From: Actinomycetota bacterium
GTDB taxonomy: Bacteria > Actinomycetota > Humimicrobiia > Humimicrobiales > Humimicrobiaceae
Reading direction: 5' to 3'
Assembly (NCBI GenBank): GCA_028718045.1
Contig: JAQUMQ010000037.1
Location: forward strand, 1 to 9,712
DNA: 9,712 nt
In this document: piece after piece, positions 1 to 7,166 of the stretch
How the letters are laid out: the number at the start of each line of letters is the position of its first letter
Numbering within the stretch: the first letter of the stretch is position 1
The notes under the pieces: model-generated
The model's database searches: none
Told to the model about the DNA's origin: nothing
The model's input: only the letters and a program-made list of their open reading frames with translations
Translations under genes and position numbers: made by a program

Positions 1-311
1 ATTTGAGTATTAACATCCATTTGAGCATCTTCTACATGAAAATCAATATTATTTTCTTTCGCAACTTCTTTAAGTCCCTGTTCTACGCCCAAATACCAAG
101 GATGCTGAAGTGTCATAAGTGAGCCTGCAACCTTTAGTTGTTTTTCTGCTGGTTTTGCCTCCTCTTTTTCTTCTAATACTTCTTTCTCGGTTGATTCTGT
201 TTTAGCTTCCCCTGTGGAAGAAACTTCCTTTTTGCAACCTGTAAATGAAAAAGTAAATATCATCAATATGCTCACTATTATTACTAACGATAATAGTAAT
301 CCTTTCTTCAT
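1..311 (-). CDS. Sugar ABC transporter substrate-binding lipoprotein (N-terminal part)
   Basis: This is the first 103 residues of an extracytoplasmic solute-binding protein of the ribose/galactose-binding (RbsB-like, Peripla_BP_4) type. The reading frame runs off the left edge without a stop. It starts at an ATG 8 bases after a strong GAGGAGG ribosome binding site. Residues 1-25 are a lipoprotein signal peptide: a short KK n-region, a hydrophobic core, then the lipobox FTGC with Cys26 as the lipidated residue. Residues 27-58 form a charged Lys/Glu-rich tether. The binding domain begins near residue 60 with KVAGSLMTLQHPWYLGVEQG, which matches the usual first strand and helix of the family, where the HPW/NPF segment sits at the sugar pocket. 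It follows the permease gene and should deliver ligand to it. The ligand is unknown. The family assignment rests on this N-terminus only. Confidence 0.85.
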   Translation of the reverse strand, partial: MKKGLLLSLVIIVSILMIFTFSFTGCKKEVSSTGEAKTESTEKEVLEEKEEAKPAEKQLKVAGSLMTLQHPWYLGVEQGLKEVAKENNIDFHVEDAQMDVNTQ

Positions 312-364
312 TTTGATATCCTCCTCAATTTTACTTTTCAAGCAATCTTTAATAAAATCATTTT

Positions 365-423
365 TGAGATTTGTTTAGGACATATTCTCGCTTCTAAATA
401 TTAAAACAACTAAACAAATCTCA
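365..423. repeat. 14-bp perfect inverted repeat between permease and binding-protein genes
   Basis: Arms at 365-378 (TGAGATTTGTTTAG) and 410-423 are perfect reverse complements separated by 31 bases. In the transcript of the transport operon this would fold as a stem-loop between the permease and the binding-protein genes. Eight T follow on the plus strand, but no plus-strand gene ends here, and no T-run follows in the minus direction, so it does not look like a terminator for this operon. An intercistronic RNA-stability or processing hairpin, or a protein-binding dyad, is possible. Confidence 0.6.
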
Positions 424-509
424 TTTTTTTTCATATTTCATATACCCCCCCTATCTCATTTATTAAAAATATCATCTATATTTCAAAAACCTGCTTTTAG
501 CATTATTAT

Positions 510-1475
510 TTATCTAGCCTTTCTCATATCAATAAAAACAGCCATTGCTAAAATGATACCTCTGGTTAACCATTGATAGTATGCACCAACGCCTAACAAA
601 GTCATTCCGTTTGCTAATACTCCTAATATTAGTGCACCTATAATTACCCCTTGTACCTTTCCTTCTCCACCAAAGAATGAAGTCCCTCCTAAAACCACTG
701 CTGTTATTGCGTCAAATAATAAATTATCACCAACATTAGGTTGACCTGCCATTATTCTGGAAGAAATCACTATCCCTCCTATAACTGCAAGAACTCCTGA
801 CAGAATATATACAAGCAATTTCACCTTATTTGTTTTTATTCCAGATACTCTTGAAGCTTCTTCATTTCCTCCTGTAGCCAATACGCTCAATCCTGTTTTT
901 GTATGGTTAATAAAAATATAGCAAATAAGCGAAATCACTATCATCACAATTATGGGAACGGGAATCCAACCAATATAACCCCTACCTAAAAATGAAAAAG
1001 ACTCAGGAAGACCCGAAATGGGATACCCCTCAGAATAAATAAAAGTTATCCCTTTTATTGAAATCATAGTAGCAAGCGTAGCAATAAATGGCGGTATTTT
1101 CCCATAAACAATCAAAGCACCATTAATAGCGCCTATTAAAATACCAACCAGCAGCACCAGAAACATTGCAAAGTAAATGTTGAGACCATTGTAAACAATG
1201 AAACCACTAACTAATACCCCAGTTAAACTCACAGTTGATCCAAGTGACAAATCCATCCCTGCAGTTAAAATTACAAAATATTCTCCCAATGCTATAATTG
1301 CTAAAGCCGAAATTTGTCTTACTATATTAATTAAATTGGTCGTTGTAAAAAAATATGGAGACAGGAATCTAATTATGATAATCATGCCAATCAAAATGAT
1401 TAGTATTGATTGTTTTTCCCATGCTGCTTTTAGAAAACTGCTAAAGCTGCTTGACTTTTTATAATCCTTCCGCAT
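510..1475 (-). CDS. ABC transporter permease, RbsC/sugar type (BPD_transp_2)
   Basis: This is a 321-residue integral membrane permease of the ribose/xylose/galactose importer class, full length for the family. A cytoplasmic N-terminus (about residues 1-21) precedes roughly eight to ten hydrophobic segments, starting with about 22-40. Family landmarks are visible: AGMDLSLGS at 72-80, the ATGGNEEASRVSGI coupling segment at about 200-213 that docks on the ATPase, and GGTSFFGGEGKVQG at 263-276, followed by the last membrane helices. It would form the membrane pore for a ligand delivered by the lipoprotein encoded just downstream. The ATG follows a GAGAGAGG ribosome binding site. It lies 208 bp downstream of the M24 gene, a wide but AT-rich gap with no clear terminator, so co-transcription is likely but unproven. 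No ATP-binding subunit is present in the window. The substrate cannot be predicted from the permease alone. Confidence 0.93.
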   Translation of the reverse strand: MRKDYKKSSSFSSFLKAAWEKQSILIILIGMIIIIRFLSPYFFTTTNLINIVRQISALAIIALGEYFVILTAGMDLSLGSTVSLTGVLVSGFIVYNGLNIYFAMFLVLLVGILIGAINGALIVYGKIPPFIATLATMISIKGITFIYSEGYPISGLPESFSFLGRGYIGWIPVPIIVMIVISLICYIFINHTKTGLSVLATGGNEEASRVSGIKTNKVKLLVYILSGVLAVIGGIVISSRIMAGQPNVGDNLLFDAITAVVLGGTSFFGGEGKVQGVIIGALILGVLANGMTLLGVGAYYQWLTRGIILAMAVFIDMRKAR

Positions 1476-1683
1476 ATTTATTTTTCCTCTCTCATATGTG
1501 ATTGGTTCTTAAATTATGCTATCTAATTTTTTCAACTACTTCTTGAACAATCAGTTTCTACTAAATAATTGGCTAAAAGGCTTATTTTAAAAATATTCAA
1601 GTTTAATCTAAATAGATAATTACTTAAGATTGGATTTTTCATCAAGAATTGATTATTAACTATTTAAAAAAATGTACTTTAAA

Positions 1684-2847
1684 TTAAAGCTCAATTAATT
1701 CCTGCCACTTATTGGAAAATTCTTCAATCCCATCTTTTGTAACTCTAAATCCATCCTCCCATCTAATCCCATATTCAGGAGTTTCAATAAATGTATCAGC
1801 CATAAATGTCATATTTTCTTCTAACAGATAGCCTGAGCTAGTTTCCATCCATGGTTTTTCTACCTCTATGATTCCCGTTCCGTGGCAAGGTCCGTAAAGA
1901 TAATAGTTTATATAGTTATTATTTTCGTAATACCGAACAAACTTTTCGGCTATACTGCTAGATAAAATACCTTCTTTTATCCATTCATAAGTTTTTAAAT
2001 GAGCATCAAGACCGAATTTAACTAGCTCTTTCATTTTTTTAGGCATCTTACCTATAACTAATGGTCTTCCTATTGATGAAGAATATCCTCCAAATCTTGC
2101 TCCTATACTAAGTTGAATAAGCTCATTTTTCTCAATTTTCTTAAATGTACTACGGGAAATTGCATTTTTCGTATTATTGCCACTAAATACATACTGGGGG
2201 AACGCTTCACATTCAGCTCCGTTTTTGTACATCGATTCCAAAACCATACCCACTACCTGTTTTTCAGTAAGGCCTGGTTTTATTTTTCCTAAAATTTCAT
2301 CTAAAACCTTCTCCGTTATTTTATGTGCTTCTTTAATTAAGCATATTTCATTTTCACTTTTGATAATCCGAAGGTTTGATACTATCTCTTCTGCTCTGAT
2401 GATAGTTTCTTTTTTCTTCAAGGTTCTTTTTAAGCTATCATAAACAGGCATGGGAAGAATGGTATAATCTCCAAGCCCCAGTTTTTTTATTCCTCTTCCT
2501 TCGCTTATTTCATCAAATATCTCTTCAAAACTAGAAAGTGGGATACCCGGATAATCTGGTTCCGCAGATTCCCTATATTCAAATAATTTTCTAATTTTGA
2601 TAATAGTACTCCTGCTCTTCGCAAATGGCTCAGCTTCAGGACCAATTAGTAATATTGGTTCGCCTTTTTTTGGAATAATGACTCCAGCTGTTTCAAATAC
2701 CGGCCAATGATTGCTAAGATATAACACATTGGCAAAATCAGATTCTGTTGAATGTACAAGATATGCATCTAAGTCTCTTTTATTTAGTTCATGTTGGATT
2801 TTTTTTATTCTTTCCTGTCTTTCCTCTAATGGAATTTCGGTAATCAT
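1684..2847 (-). CDS. M24 'pita-bread' family protein lacking the usual metal ligands (creatinase/prolidase-like)
   Basis: This 387-residue protein has the two-part architecture of prolidase, aminopeptidase P and creatinase: a creatinase-type N-terminal domain (about 10-150) and a pita-bread catalytic domain (about 165-380). The active metallopeptidases use five ligands, Asp-Asp-His-Glu-Glu. Aligning by motif, the first two positions read Ser247 (in QLSIGA) and Ser258 (in GGYSSSIGR), His322 is kept (CHGTG), the fourth is Asp351 (MADTFI), and Glu364 is kept (GIRWEDG). The substrate-binding His of peptidases is also absent, with Ile230-Ser231 in its place. It is therefore probably not a dinuclear-metal peptidase. 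Creatinase is a known metal-free hydrolase of this fold, so hydrolysis of a C-N bond in the imported compound is possible but unproven. Automatic annotation would likely call it Xaa-Pro peptidase. It starts 18 bp after the repressor stop, with AAAGGGAG as ribosome binding site, so the two are surely co-transcribed. Confidence 0.88.
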   Translation of the reverse strand: MITEIPLEERQERIKKIQHELNKRDLDAYLVHSTESDFANVLYLSNHWPVFETAGVIIPKKGEPILLIGPEAEPFAKSRSTIIKIRKLFEYRESAEPDYPGIPLSSFEEIFDEISEGRGIKKLGLGDYTILPMPVYDSLKRTLKKKETIIRAEEIVSNLRIIKSENEICLIKEAHKITEKVLDEILGKIKPGLTEKQVVGMVLESMYKNGAECEAFPQYVFSGNNTKNAISRSTFKKIEKNELIQLSIGARFGGYSSSIGRPLVIGKMPKKMKELVKFGLDAHLKTYEWIKEGILSSSIAEKFVRYYENNNYINYYLYGPCHGTGIIEVEKPWMETSSGYLLEENMTFMADTFIETPEYGIRWEDGFRVTKDGIEEFSNKWQELIEL

Positions 2848-2865
2848 TTATTCTCCCTTTTAAGA

Positions 2866-3891
2866 TTAAATATTGCTGCATCCACAAGATTCTCTTATTA
2901 CAATTTCCATAGAAATATAAACTTCATCATAATTATTCCAATCTTTATTCTCGATTTTGTTTATCAACATTTTTGCGGCTTCTGTGCCTATTTTTTCTTC
3001 TATTCTATCAAGTGTTGTTAAAGGAGGCTGGATAGCTTCAACAAAATCTAAGTTGTCAAAAGAAACTAATTTAATATCCTCAGGTACATTTAAATCGATC
3101 TCTTTTAAAGCTTTTAATACGCCTAACGCCATGGAAGAACCTGCAATAAAAATTGAATCAGGTTTTTCCTTCTGATTAAATAACTGTTTTGTAAGCTTAT
3201 ATCCACTATTGTTATTCCACTGGCCTACTTTTATAAAACTTTCTTTTATTTCAATATTGTTATCCATCAAAGAATTCTTATATCCTTCAAGTCTCCTCTT
3301 GCTAGATGTTTCATAAATAGGGCCAGCTATAAAAGCTATCTTAGATTTATTATGTACTTTAATTAAATGATTTGTAAGAATCTCAGCTCCTTTTACATTA
3401 TCATGCAGCACGCAATTCATTTTTATACCTTTTAACTTATTATCAATCAATATAAAAGGGATTTTAAACTCTTCTATTTGCTTTTTAACATATTCTCCGG
3501 ACAATCCGGTACTGGCAAAAATAATTCCTTCAACCCTGTTTGATATAAGAACATCAATAGATTTTTCTTCTAATTTTTCTTCTCCATCAGAGTTGCTGAC
3601 CAAAATATTATAACCTGCTTTTCTGAACTCTCTTTCAATTCCATTAAAAACCATTCCAAAAAATTGATTTGTGAAATCCGGAATTATGTAGCCTATAACA
3701 TTTGATCTTTTTTTCTTTAAATTTCTAGCAAAATAATCAGGCTTATAGTTTAATTTTTTTATTACCTCCAAAACTTTTTTTTTCGTTTCTTTTTTTACAT
3801 ATTTGCTATCATTTATTACCCTTGAAACAGTTTTAATAGATACTCCTGCTGATTTTGAAACATCATTTAGTGTTATATTTCTTTCTATCAT
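2866..3891 (-). CDS. LacI-family transcriptional repressor
   Basis: This is a 341-residue LacI/GalR regulator. The N-terminal helix-turn-helix occupies residues about 6-27 (ITLNDVSKSAGVSIKTVSRV). The hinge helix follows (ARNLKKKRS, 55-63), with Leu58 as the residue that normally wedges into the operator centre. A periplasmic-binding-protein-like effector domain runs from about 64 to 335, ending in the typical VIRESCGCS tail. I chose the ATG at 3891 because it has an AAAAAAGG site 5 bases upstream and gives the usual LacI N-terminus. A longer frame back to a TTG at 3975 is open, but that TTG is the -35 box of the promoter and the added residues are not LacI-like. The gene heads the transport operon and lies just downstream of a palindrome that overlaps its promoter, so it probably represses itself and the uptake genes until the effector, perhaps the imported compound, binds. 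Confidence 0.95.
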   Translation of the reverse strand: MIERNITLNDVSKSAGVSIKTVSRVINDSKYVKKETKKKVLEVIKKLNYKPDYFARNLKKKRSNVIGYIIPDFTNQFFGMVFNGIEREFRKAGYNILVSNSDGEEKLEEKSIDVLISNRVEGIIFASTGLSGEYVKKQIEEFKIPFILIDNKLKGIKMNCVLHDNVKGAEILTNHLIKVHNKSKIAFIAGPIYETSSKRRLEGYKNSLMDNNIEIKESFIKVGQWNNNSGYKLTKQLFNQKEKPDSIFIAGSSMALGVLKALKEIDLNVPEDIKLVSFDNLDFVEAIQPPLTTLDRIEEKIGTEAAKMLINKIENKDWNNYDEVYISMEIVIRESCGCSNI

Positions 3892-3912
3892 AAAGTCCTT
3901 TTTTATGATTAT

Positions 3913-3955
3913 TATTAATATGACAACAATGTCTGACATTGTTGTCATATTAATA
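3913..3955. promoter_or_regulatory. 43-bp near-perfect palindrome, probable repressor operator
   Basis: Two 21-bp arms (3913-3933 and 3935-3955) are exact reverse complements around a single central T at 3934. The core reads TGACAACAATGTC and then its mirror. It covers the -10 box and the expected transcription start of the repressor promoter and ends 21 bp before the start codon. The position is that of an operator that blocks RNA polymerase. The most likely ligand is the LacI-family protein encoded immediately downstream. It is longer than the usual 14-20-bp LacI-family operator and has an odd centre, so two dimers, or a leader-RNA hairpin in addition, are possible. Confidence 0.75.
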
Positions 3956-3975
3956 TATATTTTTTTCCTTGTCAA
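3947..3975 (-). promoter_or_regulatory. Sigma-A-type promoter of the repressor/transport operon
   Basis: Reading the minus strand, a consensus -35 TTGACA (3975-3970) is followed after exactly 17 bp by the -10 box TAATAT (3952-3947). Transcription would start near 3940 and give a leader of about 50 bases before the repressor ATG. The -10 box is inside the palindrome at 3913-3955. Confidence 0.8.
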
Positions 3976-4413
3976 TTATATAAAGAAAATTTTTGTTGTT
4001 ATTCTGCGATATTGTCACTCTTATCTTATTCAGGAAAAATGTCATGCATAAATAAAAGAGAGGAAATATATCACATGATAACAAATAAATAAAAAGAATT
4101 CATGTTACTAAAATTTTTTAGATAATACAAAATACGGCTCTTTTATTTTAAGATTGCTATTGCTTGCGGTAAAAATGCATCTTGTCAACCTGCAAAAAGA
4201 TATCAGGATTTTCAAAAACTAACTAATAACCGATACTCATCAGCTTTGATATATCGCCTGATTATTTTTTAAAATAGGTATAAAAAACGGTACGCATTGT
4301 ATAAAACTGACCGCTTGACTATGGGCAAAAATTTTGTATAATACAAGAATAGGCTAAAACATACAAATAATGAACTATTATGACTATTATCAATTATCGA
4401 GAAAGGCACAGTA
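3976..4413. other. Divergent intergenic control region without a convincing gene
   Basis: This very AT-rich stretch separates the leftward repressor/transport operon from the rightward aminotransferase operon. It holds the promoter of the aminotransferase at its right end, and the repressor promoter abuts it on the left. I see no RNA gene or long dyad inside it. Weak elements are a 10-bp separated inverted repeat (AATAAAAGAG at about 4050-4059 with its complement at about 4138-4147) and two copies of TTGTATAA (4298-4305 and 4334-4341), the second overlapping the -10 box. These could be binding sites, but in such AT-rich DNA they may be chance. Confidence 0.6.
4315..4342 (+). promoter_or_regulatory. 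Sigma-A-type promoter of the aminotransferase operon
   Basis: The -35 box TTGACT (4315-4320) and a perfect -10 box TATAAT (4337-4342) are separated by 16 bp. Transcription would start near 4349, giving a leader of about 65 bases before the ATG at 4414. No palindrome comparable to the one at 3913-3955 overlaps it, so its control need not be by the same repressor. Confidence 0.78.
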
Positions 4414-5772
4414 ATGAATTACGATAAAAATTGGGCAAAAGTTGACGCTAAAAATCTTCCGAAGATGGTGGTTCCGGCTCCCGGACCAAAATCAACAGCG
4501 ATTCACTCAAGAGCAGAAAAATACATGAAGGGCTATTCATCTCAAGTAAAATTATTCCCTGTCGCTTTTGAATCCGGATCGGGATGCACCCTTACAGATG
4601 TCGATGGCAATACTTATATTGATTTTTCATCAGGTATCTATGTTACCAACCTCGGACATTGTCATCCTAAAGTTGTGGAATATACCCAAAAATGGGTGGG
4701 CAAATTAATGAATTGTCATGATTATTCGACAGAAATAAAAACTTTATTCCTGGAAAAACTTGCTTCAACTTTCCCCGAAAATTTAAACGGAATCCAGATG
4801 TATTGTGCTGGAACAGAAGCCGTCGAAGCTGCAATGAGAGCTGCACGAGCTTATACCAAAAAGCACGAATTCTTTTCTTTTTACGGAGATTTTCACGGAA
4901 AAACAATAGGCTCAGTATCTCTTACGGAAGTAGCAAATTATACAACCGGCCCAAGACTTAACGGATATCATCTTGCTCCAAACGGGCATTGCTATCACTG
5001 TCACTTCGACAAAAAATACCCCGAATGCAATCTTTTCTGCGTCGACGCACTTGAGAAACAAATTCAAAAGGAAGGAACCGGCAGCGTTGCGGCAATAGTG
5101 CTTGAACCAATTCAAGGCTGGAGCGGATCTATAGTATATCCGGACGGATATCTTGCAAAAATCAGAAAACTTTGCGATAAACTTAAAATAATGCTAATAG
5201 TCGATGAAATTTTAACTTGCTGTGCAAGAACCGGAAAAATGTATTGCTTCGAATATGATAATATAGTTCCTGATATAGTAACTTTAGGAAAGGGTCTTGC
5301 AAATGGTTTTCCATGTACTGCCTTTGTAATAAAGGAAGAATATTCGGAGGTCCTTGAAAAAATTTCAGCTTCTACCAGTTATGGCGGAAATCCGATGGCT
5401 GCAGCAGCAGGGCTTGCTTCCCTCGAAGTCATAGCGGATGAGGCATTGGTCGAAAGATCTGCAAAGCTTGGAGACTTTCTTTTAAAACAGCTTAAAAAAA
5501 TGCAGGAAAACCACAAAATAATCGGCGAGGTAAGAGGCAAAGGATGTTTGCTTGGAATGGAACTTGTAAAAGATCTTAAAACAAAAGAACCTTTTATAGA
5601 AGCGGGCAATAAGGTTTATAAAAGAGCTTTCGAAAAAGGTTTGGCATGGATTCCTTCAAAGAATAATTTAAGAATGTCTCCTCCGCTTATCATGGAAGAA
5701 GATCTTGCCTCGAAAGCAATATCGATTATTGATGAAGCAGTAACCGAAGTCGAAAAAGAATATGGTTATTAG
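4414..5772 (+). CDS. Class III PLP-dependent aminotransferase
   Basis: This 452-residue enzyme belongs to the GABA/ornithine/dialkylglycine aminotransferase class (fold type I) and is full length. Key residues are present: a GTEAVEAA phosphate-loop segment at 133-140, FHGKT at 160-164, EPIQG at 231-235, VDEI with Asp264 for the pyridine nitrogen, Schiff-base Lys293 in LGKGLANG, Thr321 with GGNP at 324-327, and Arg374 in EVRGKG for substrate carboxylate. It would move an amino group between an amine or amino acid donor and a keto acid or sugar. A Cys/His-rich insert at 191-209 (C-x2-C-x8-C-x3-C: Cys193, 196, 205, 209) is reminiscent of a subgroup annotated only broadly, and may bind metal. The start is supported by GAAAGG 7 bases upstream and the promoter at 4315-4342. 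An oxidoreductase follows after 71 bp. The exact substrate is not predictable. Confidence 0.93.
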   Translation: MNYDKNWAKVDAKNLPKMVVPAPGPKSTAIHSRAEKYMKGYSSQVKLFPVAFESGSGCTLTDVDGNTYIDFSSGIYVTNLGHCHPKVVEYTQKWVGKLMNCHDYSTEIKTLFLEKLASTFPENLNGIQMYCAGTEAVEAAMRAARAYTKKHEFFSFYGDFHGKTIGSVSLTEVANYTTGPRLNGYHLAPNGHCYHCHFDKKYPECNLFCVDALEKQIQKEGTGSVAAIVLEPIQGWSGSIVYPDGYLAKIRKLCDKLKIMLIVDEILTCCARTGKMYCFEYDNIVPDIVTLGKGLANGFPCTAFVIKEEYSEVLEKISASTSYGGNPMAAAAGLASLEVIADEALVERSAKLGDFLLKQLKKMQENHKIIGEVRGKGCLLGMELVKDLKTKEPFIEAGNKVYKRAFEKGLAWIPSKNNLRMSPPLIMEEDLASKAISIIDEAVTEVEKEYGY

Positions 5773-5843
5773 ATTTTGGCTGCTTAAGCAAATGTCAAAA
5801 TTTAACTAATTTTTTAAACTTATATCAAACGGAGGCTGGATTT

Positions 5844-6995
5844 ATGAAAACTTTGGGCATAGGTATGGTCGGTTATGGATTTATAGGCAAAGTCCATACT
5901 GTTTCTTATCTTGATTTGCCGTTTTACTATAAGCCGATGCCTGCAAAAATAAAATTGGTCGGAGTTTGCTCATCACCTATCGAAGATGCGGAAGAAGGAA
6001 TAGCTCAGGCAGGATTTGAATTTGCAACTGAGGATTATAGAGAACTTCTTGCCAGAAAAGATATAGACATCATAGATATCTGTACACCCAACAATCTACA
6101 CAAAGATATAATAATCGATGCATTGAAAGCCGGCAAACACATATGTTGCGAAAAACCTCTTGCGATGAATCTTTCCGACGCAAAAATAATGCTGGATACT
6201 GCAACTGCGCACCCGGAACTTGTTTCTCAAATATGTTTTAATTATAGATATGCACCAGTGATCATGAGGGCAAAGCAACTTATTGAAGAAGGTTTTTTAG
6301 GCAGACCATACAGCGCAAGAATCTGCTACTTGCATGCAGGAAACTCCGATCCGAACAGACCGATTTACTGGAAAATACAGAAAAAGTTCTGCGGCGGAGG
6401 TTCTTCTTATGATCTTGCAAGCCACGTAATAGATATAACAAGATTCCTTATGGGAGATTTTAAAAGAGTATTTTCAAAATTTGAAATATTTGTTAAGGAA
6501 AGACCTATTGTGGGAAATCCAACGGAAAAGATGCCTGTCGATGTTGATGATCTTTCACTTATGATATTCGAAATGGAAAATGGTCTTGTCGGTACGATGG
6601 AGGCATCAAAAGTGTCTACCGGTGCAAATGATGAAATAAGGGTGGAAATCAACGGAGAAAAAGGCACCATAAGATTTAACACCATGCAACCAAACTTTCT
6701 TGAAGTTTACGATACTAGAGACAAGGAAAGTCCTATCGGTGGTATGAGAGGATTTAAGTCAATCGAAACGGTACAGAGATATCCTAAACCTGCAGTTTCT
6801 TTTCCGGGTCCCAAATTCGGAGTCGCATGGATAAGATATCACATGGGAAATGCTTACGAACTGATTAAAAATGTTGCAGAAAATACAAAACCGGCAGCAG
6901 ACATGTATGCGGGATACAAAGTTCAGGAAGTAATAGAGGCAACCGTAATTTCCGATGAGCAAAAAAGATGGGTTGATATACCTGTGGAAGTTTAA
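5844..6995 (+). CDS. Gfo/Idh/MocA-family NAD(P)-dependent oxidoreductase
   Basis: This is a 383-residue dehydrogenase of the glucose-fructose oxidoreductase / inositol dehydrogenase / rhizopine catabolism (MocA) family. The Rossmann domain opens with GYGFIG (GxGxxG, 10-15) and reaches the CEKPL motif with catalytic Lys104. The second, substrate-binding alpha/beta domain carries GGGSSYDLASHVID, with Asp190 and His194 in the positions of the family's catalytic Asp and His. It would oxidise a hydroxyl of a sugar, cyclitol or derivative with NAD(P)+, or run in reverse. The ATG follows GGAGG by 8 bases. No terminator separates it from the aminotransferase, so the two probably form one operon and act on linked steps, for example oxidation and transamination of the same ring or chain. 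Family membership is firm; the substrate is not. Confidence 0.94.
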   Translation: MKTLGIGMVGYGFIGKVHTVSYLDLPFYYKPMPAKIKLVGVCSSPIEDAEEGIAQAGFEFATEDYRELLARKDIDIIDICTPNNLHKDIIIDALKAGKHICCEKPLAMNLSDAKIMLDTATAHPELVSQICFNYRYAPVIMRAKQLIEEGFLGRPYSARICYLHAGNSDPNRPIYWKIQKKFCGGGSSYDLASHVIDITRFLMGDFKRVFSKFEIFVKERPIVGNPTEKMPVDVDDLSLMIFEMENGLVGTMEASKVSTGANDEIRVEINGEKGTIRFNTMQPNFLEVYDTRDKESPIGGMRGFKSIETVQRYPKPAVSFPGPKFGVAWIRYHMGNAYELIKNVAENTKPAADMYAGYKVQEVIEATVISDEQKRWVDIPVEV

Positions 6996-7053
6996 AATGG
7001 CAGTAGTTTAATCAGCGGCAAGTCGATTTTTAAACCATTTTAATATTTTGAGA

Positions 7054-7093
7054 TTAGCCGATTATTATATTAAAATATATGATGATCGGCTAA
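7054..7093. terminator. Stem-loop between converging genes, terminator-like
   Basis: A 9-bp perfect outer stem (TTAGCCGAT at 7054-7062 with its complement at 7085-7093) continues inward through two G-T pairs and further A-T pairs to a 6-base loop, about 17 paired positions in all. It lies between the ends of the plus-strand oxidoreductase and the minus-strand zinc-ribbon gene, where a bidirectional terminator is expected. The downstream T-tract on the plus strand is weak (CGATTTTA), so termination efficiency is uncertain. Confidence 0.5.
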
Positions 7094-7094
7094 C

Positions 7095-7130
7095 GATTTT
7101 ATGATGCAGGTTAAAGATTTTATAATGCAG
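7095..7130. repeat. Two 15-bp direct repeats, 21-bp period
   Basis: GATTTTATGATGCAG at 7095-7109 is repeated at 7116-7130 with one mismatch (GATTTTATAATGCAG). The two copies start 21 bp apart, two helical turns, and sit directly after the hairpin at 7054-7093. Function unknown; two copies of an AT-rich word may be chance. Confidence 0.5.
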
Positions 7131-7166
7131 ACTATTGAATAAAACCCATTAATCTGGCGCGATCTG

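Noticed and set aside
1476..1683. Possible separate promoter for the permease in the 208-bp gap
   Set aside because: I found no -35/-10 pair with acceptable spacing and no strong dyad. The gap is just AT-rich.
3892..3975. N-terminal extension of the repressor to a TTG at 3975
   Set aside because: The added residues are not LacI-like, the TTG is the -35 box of the promoter, and the ATG at 3891 has a well-placed ribosome binding site.
4203..4270. Possible hairpin ATCAGG with CCTGAT followed by six T
   Set aside because: Only six pairs with a loop of over 40 bases, and no gene ends upstream of it on that strand.
4126..4272. Open stretch on the plus strand upstream of the aminotransferase promoter
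   Set aside because: About 48 codons are open, but there is no usable start codon or ribosome binding site, and I recognise no family. Probably chance.
6992..7043. 9-bp inverted repeat TTAAAATGG (6992-7000) with its complement (7035-7043) around the oxidoreductase stop
   Set aside because: Mostly A-T pairs with a 34-base loop and no T-tract. The hairpin at 7054-7093 is the better terminator candidate.
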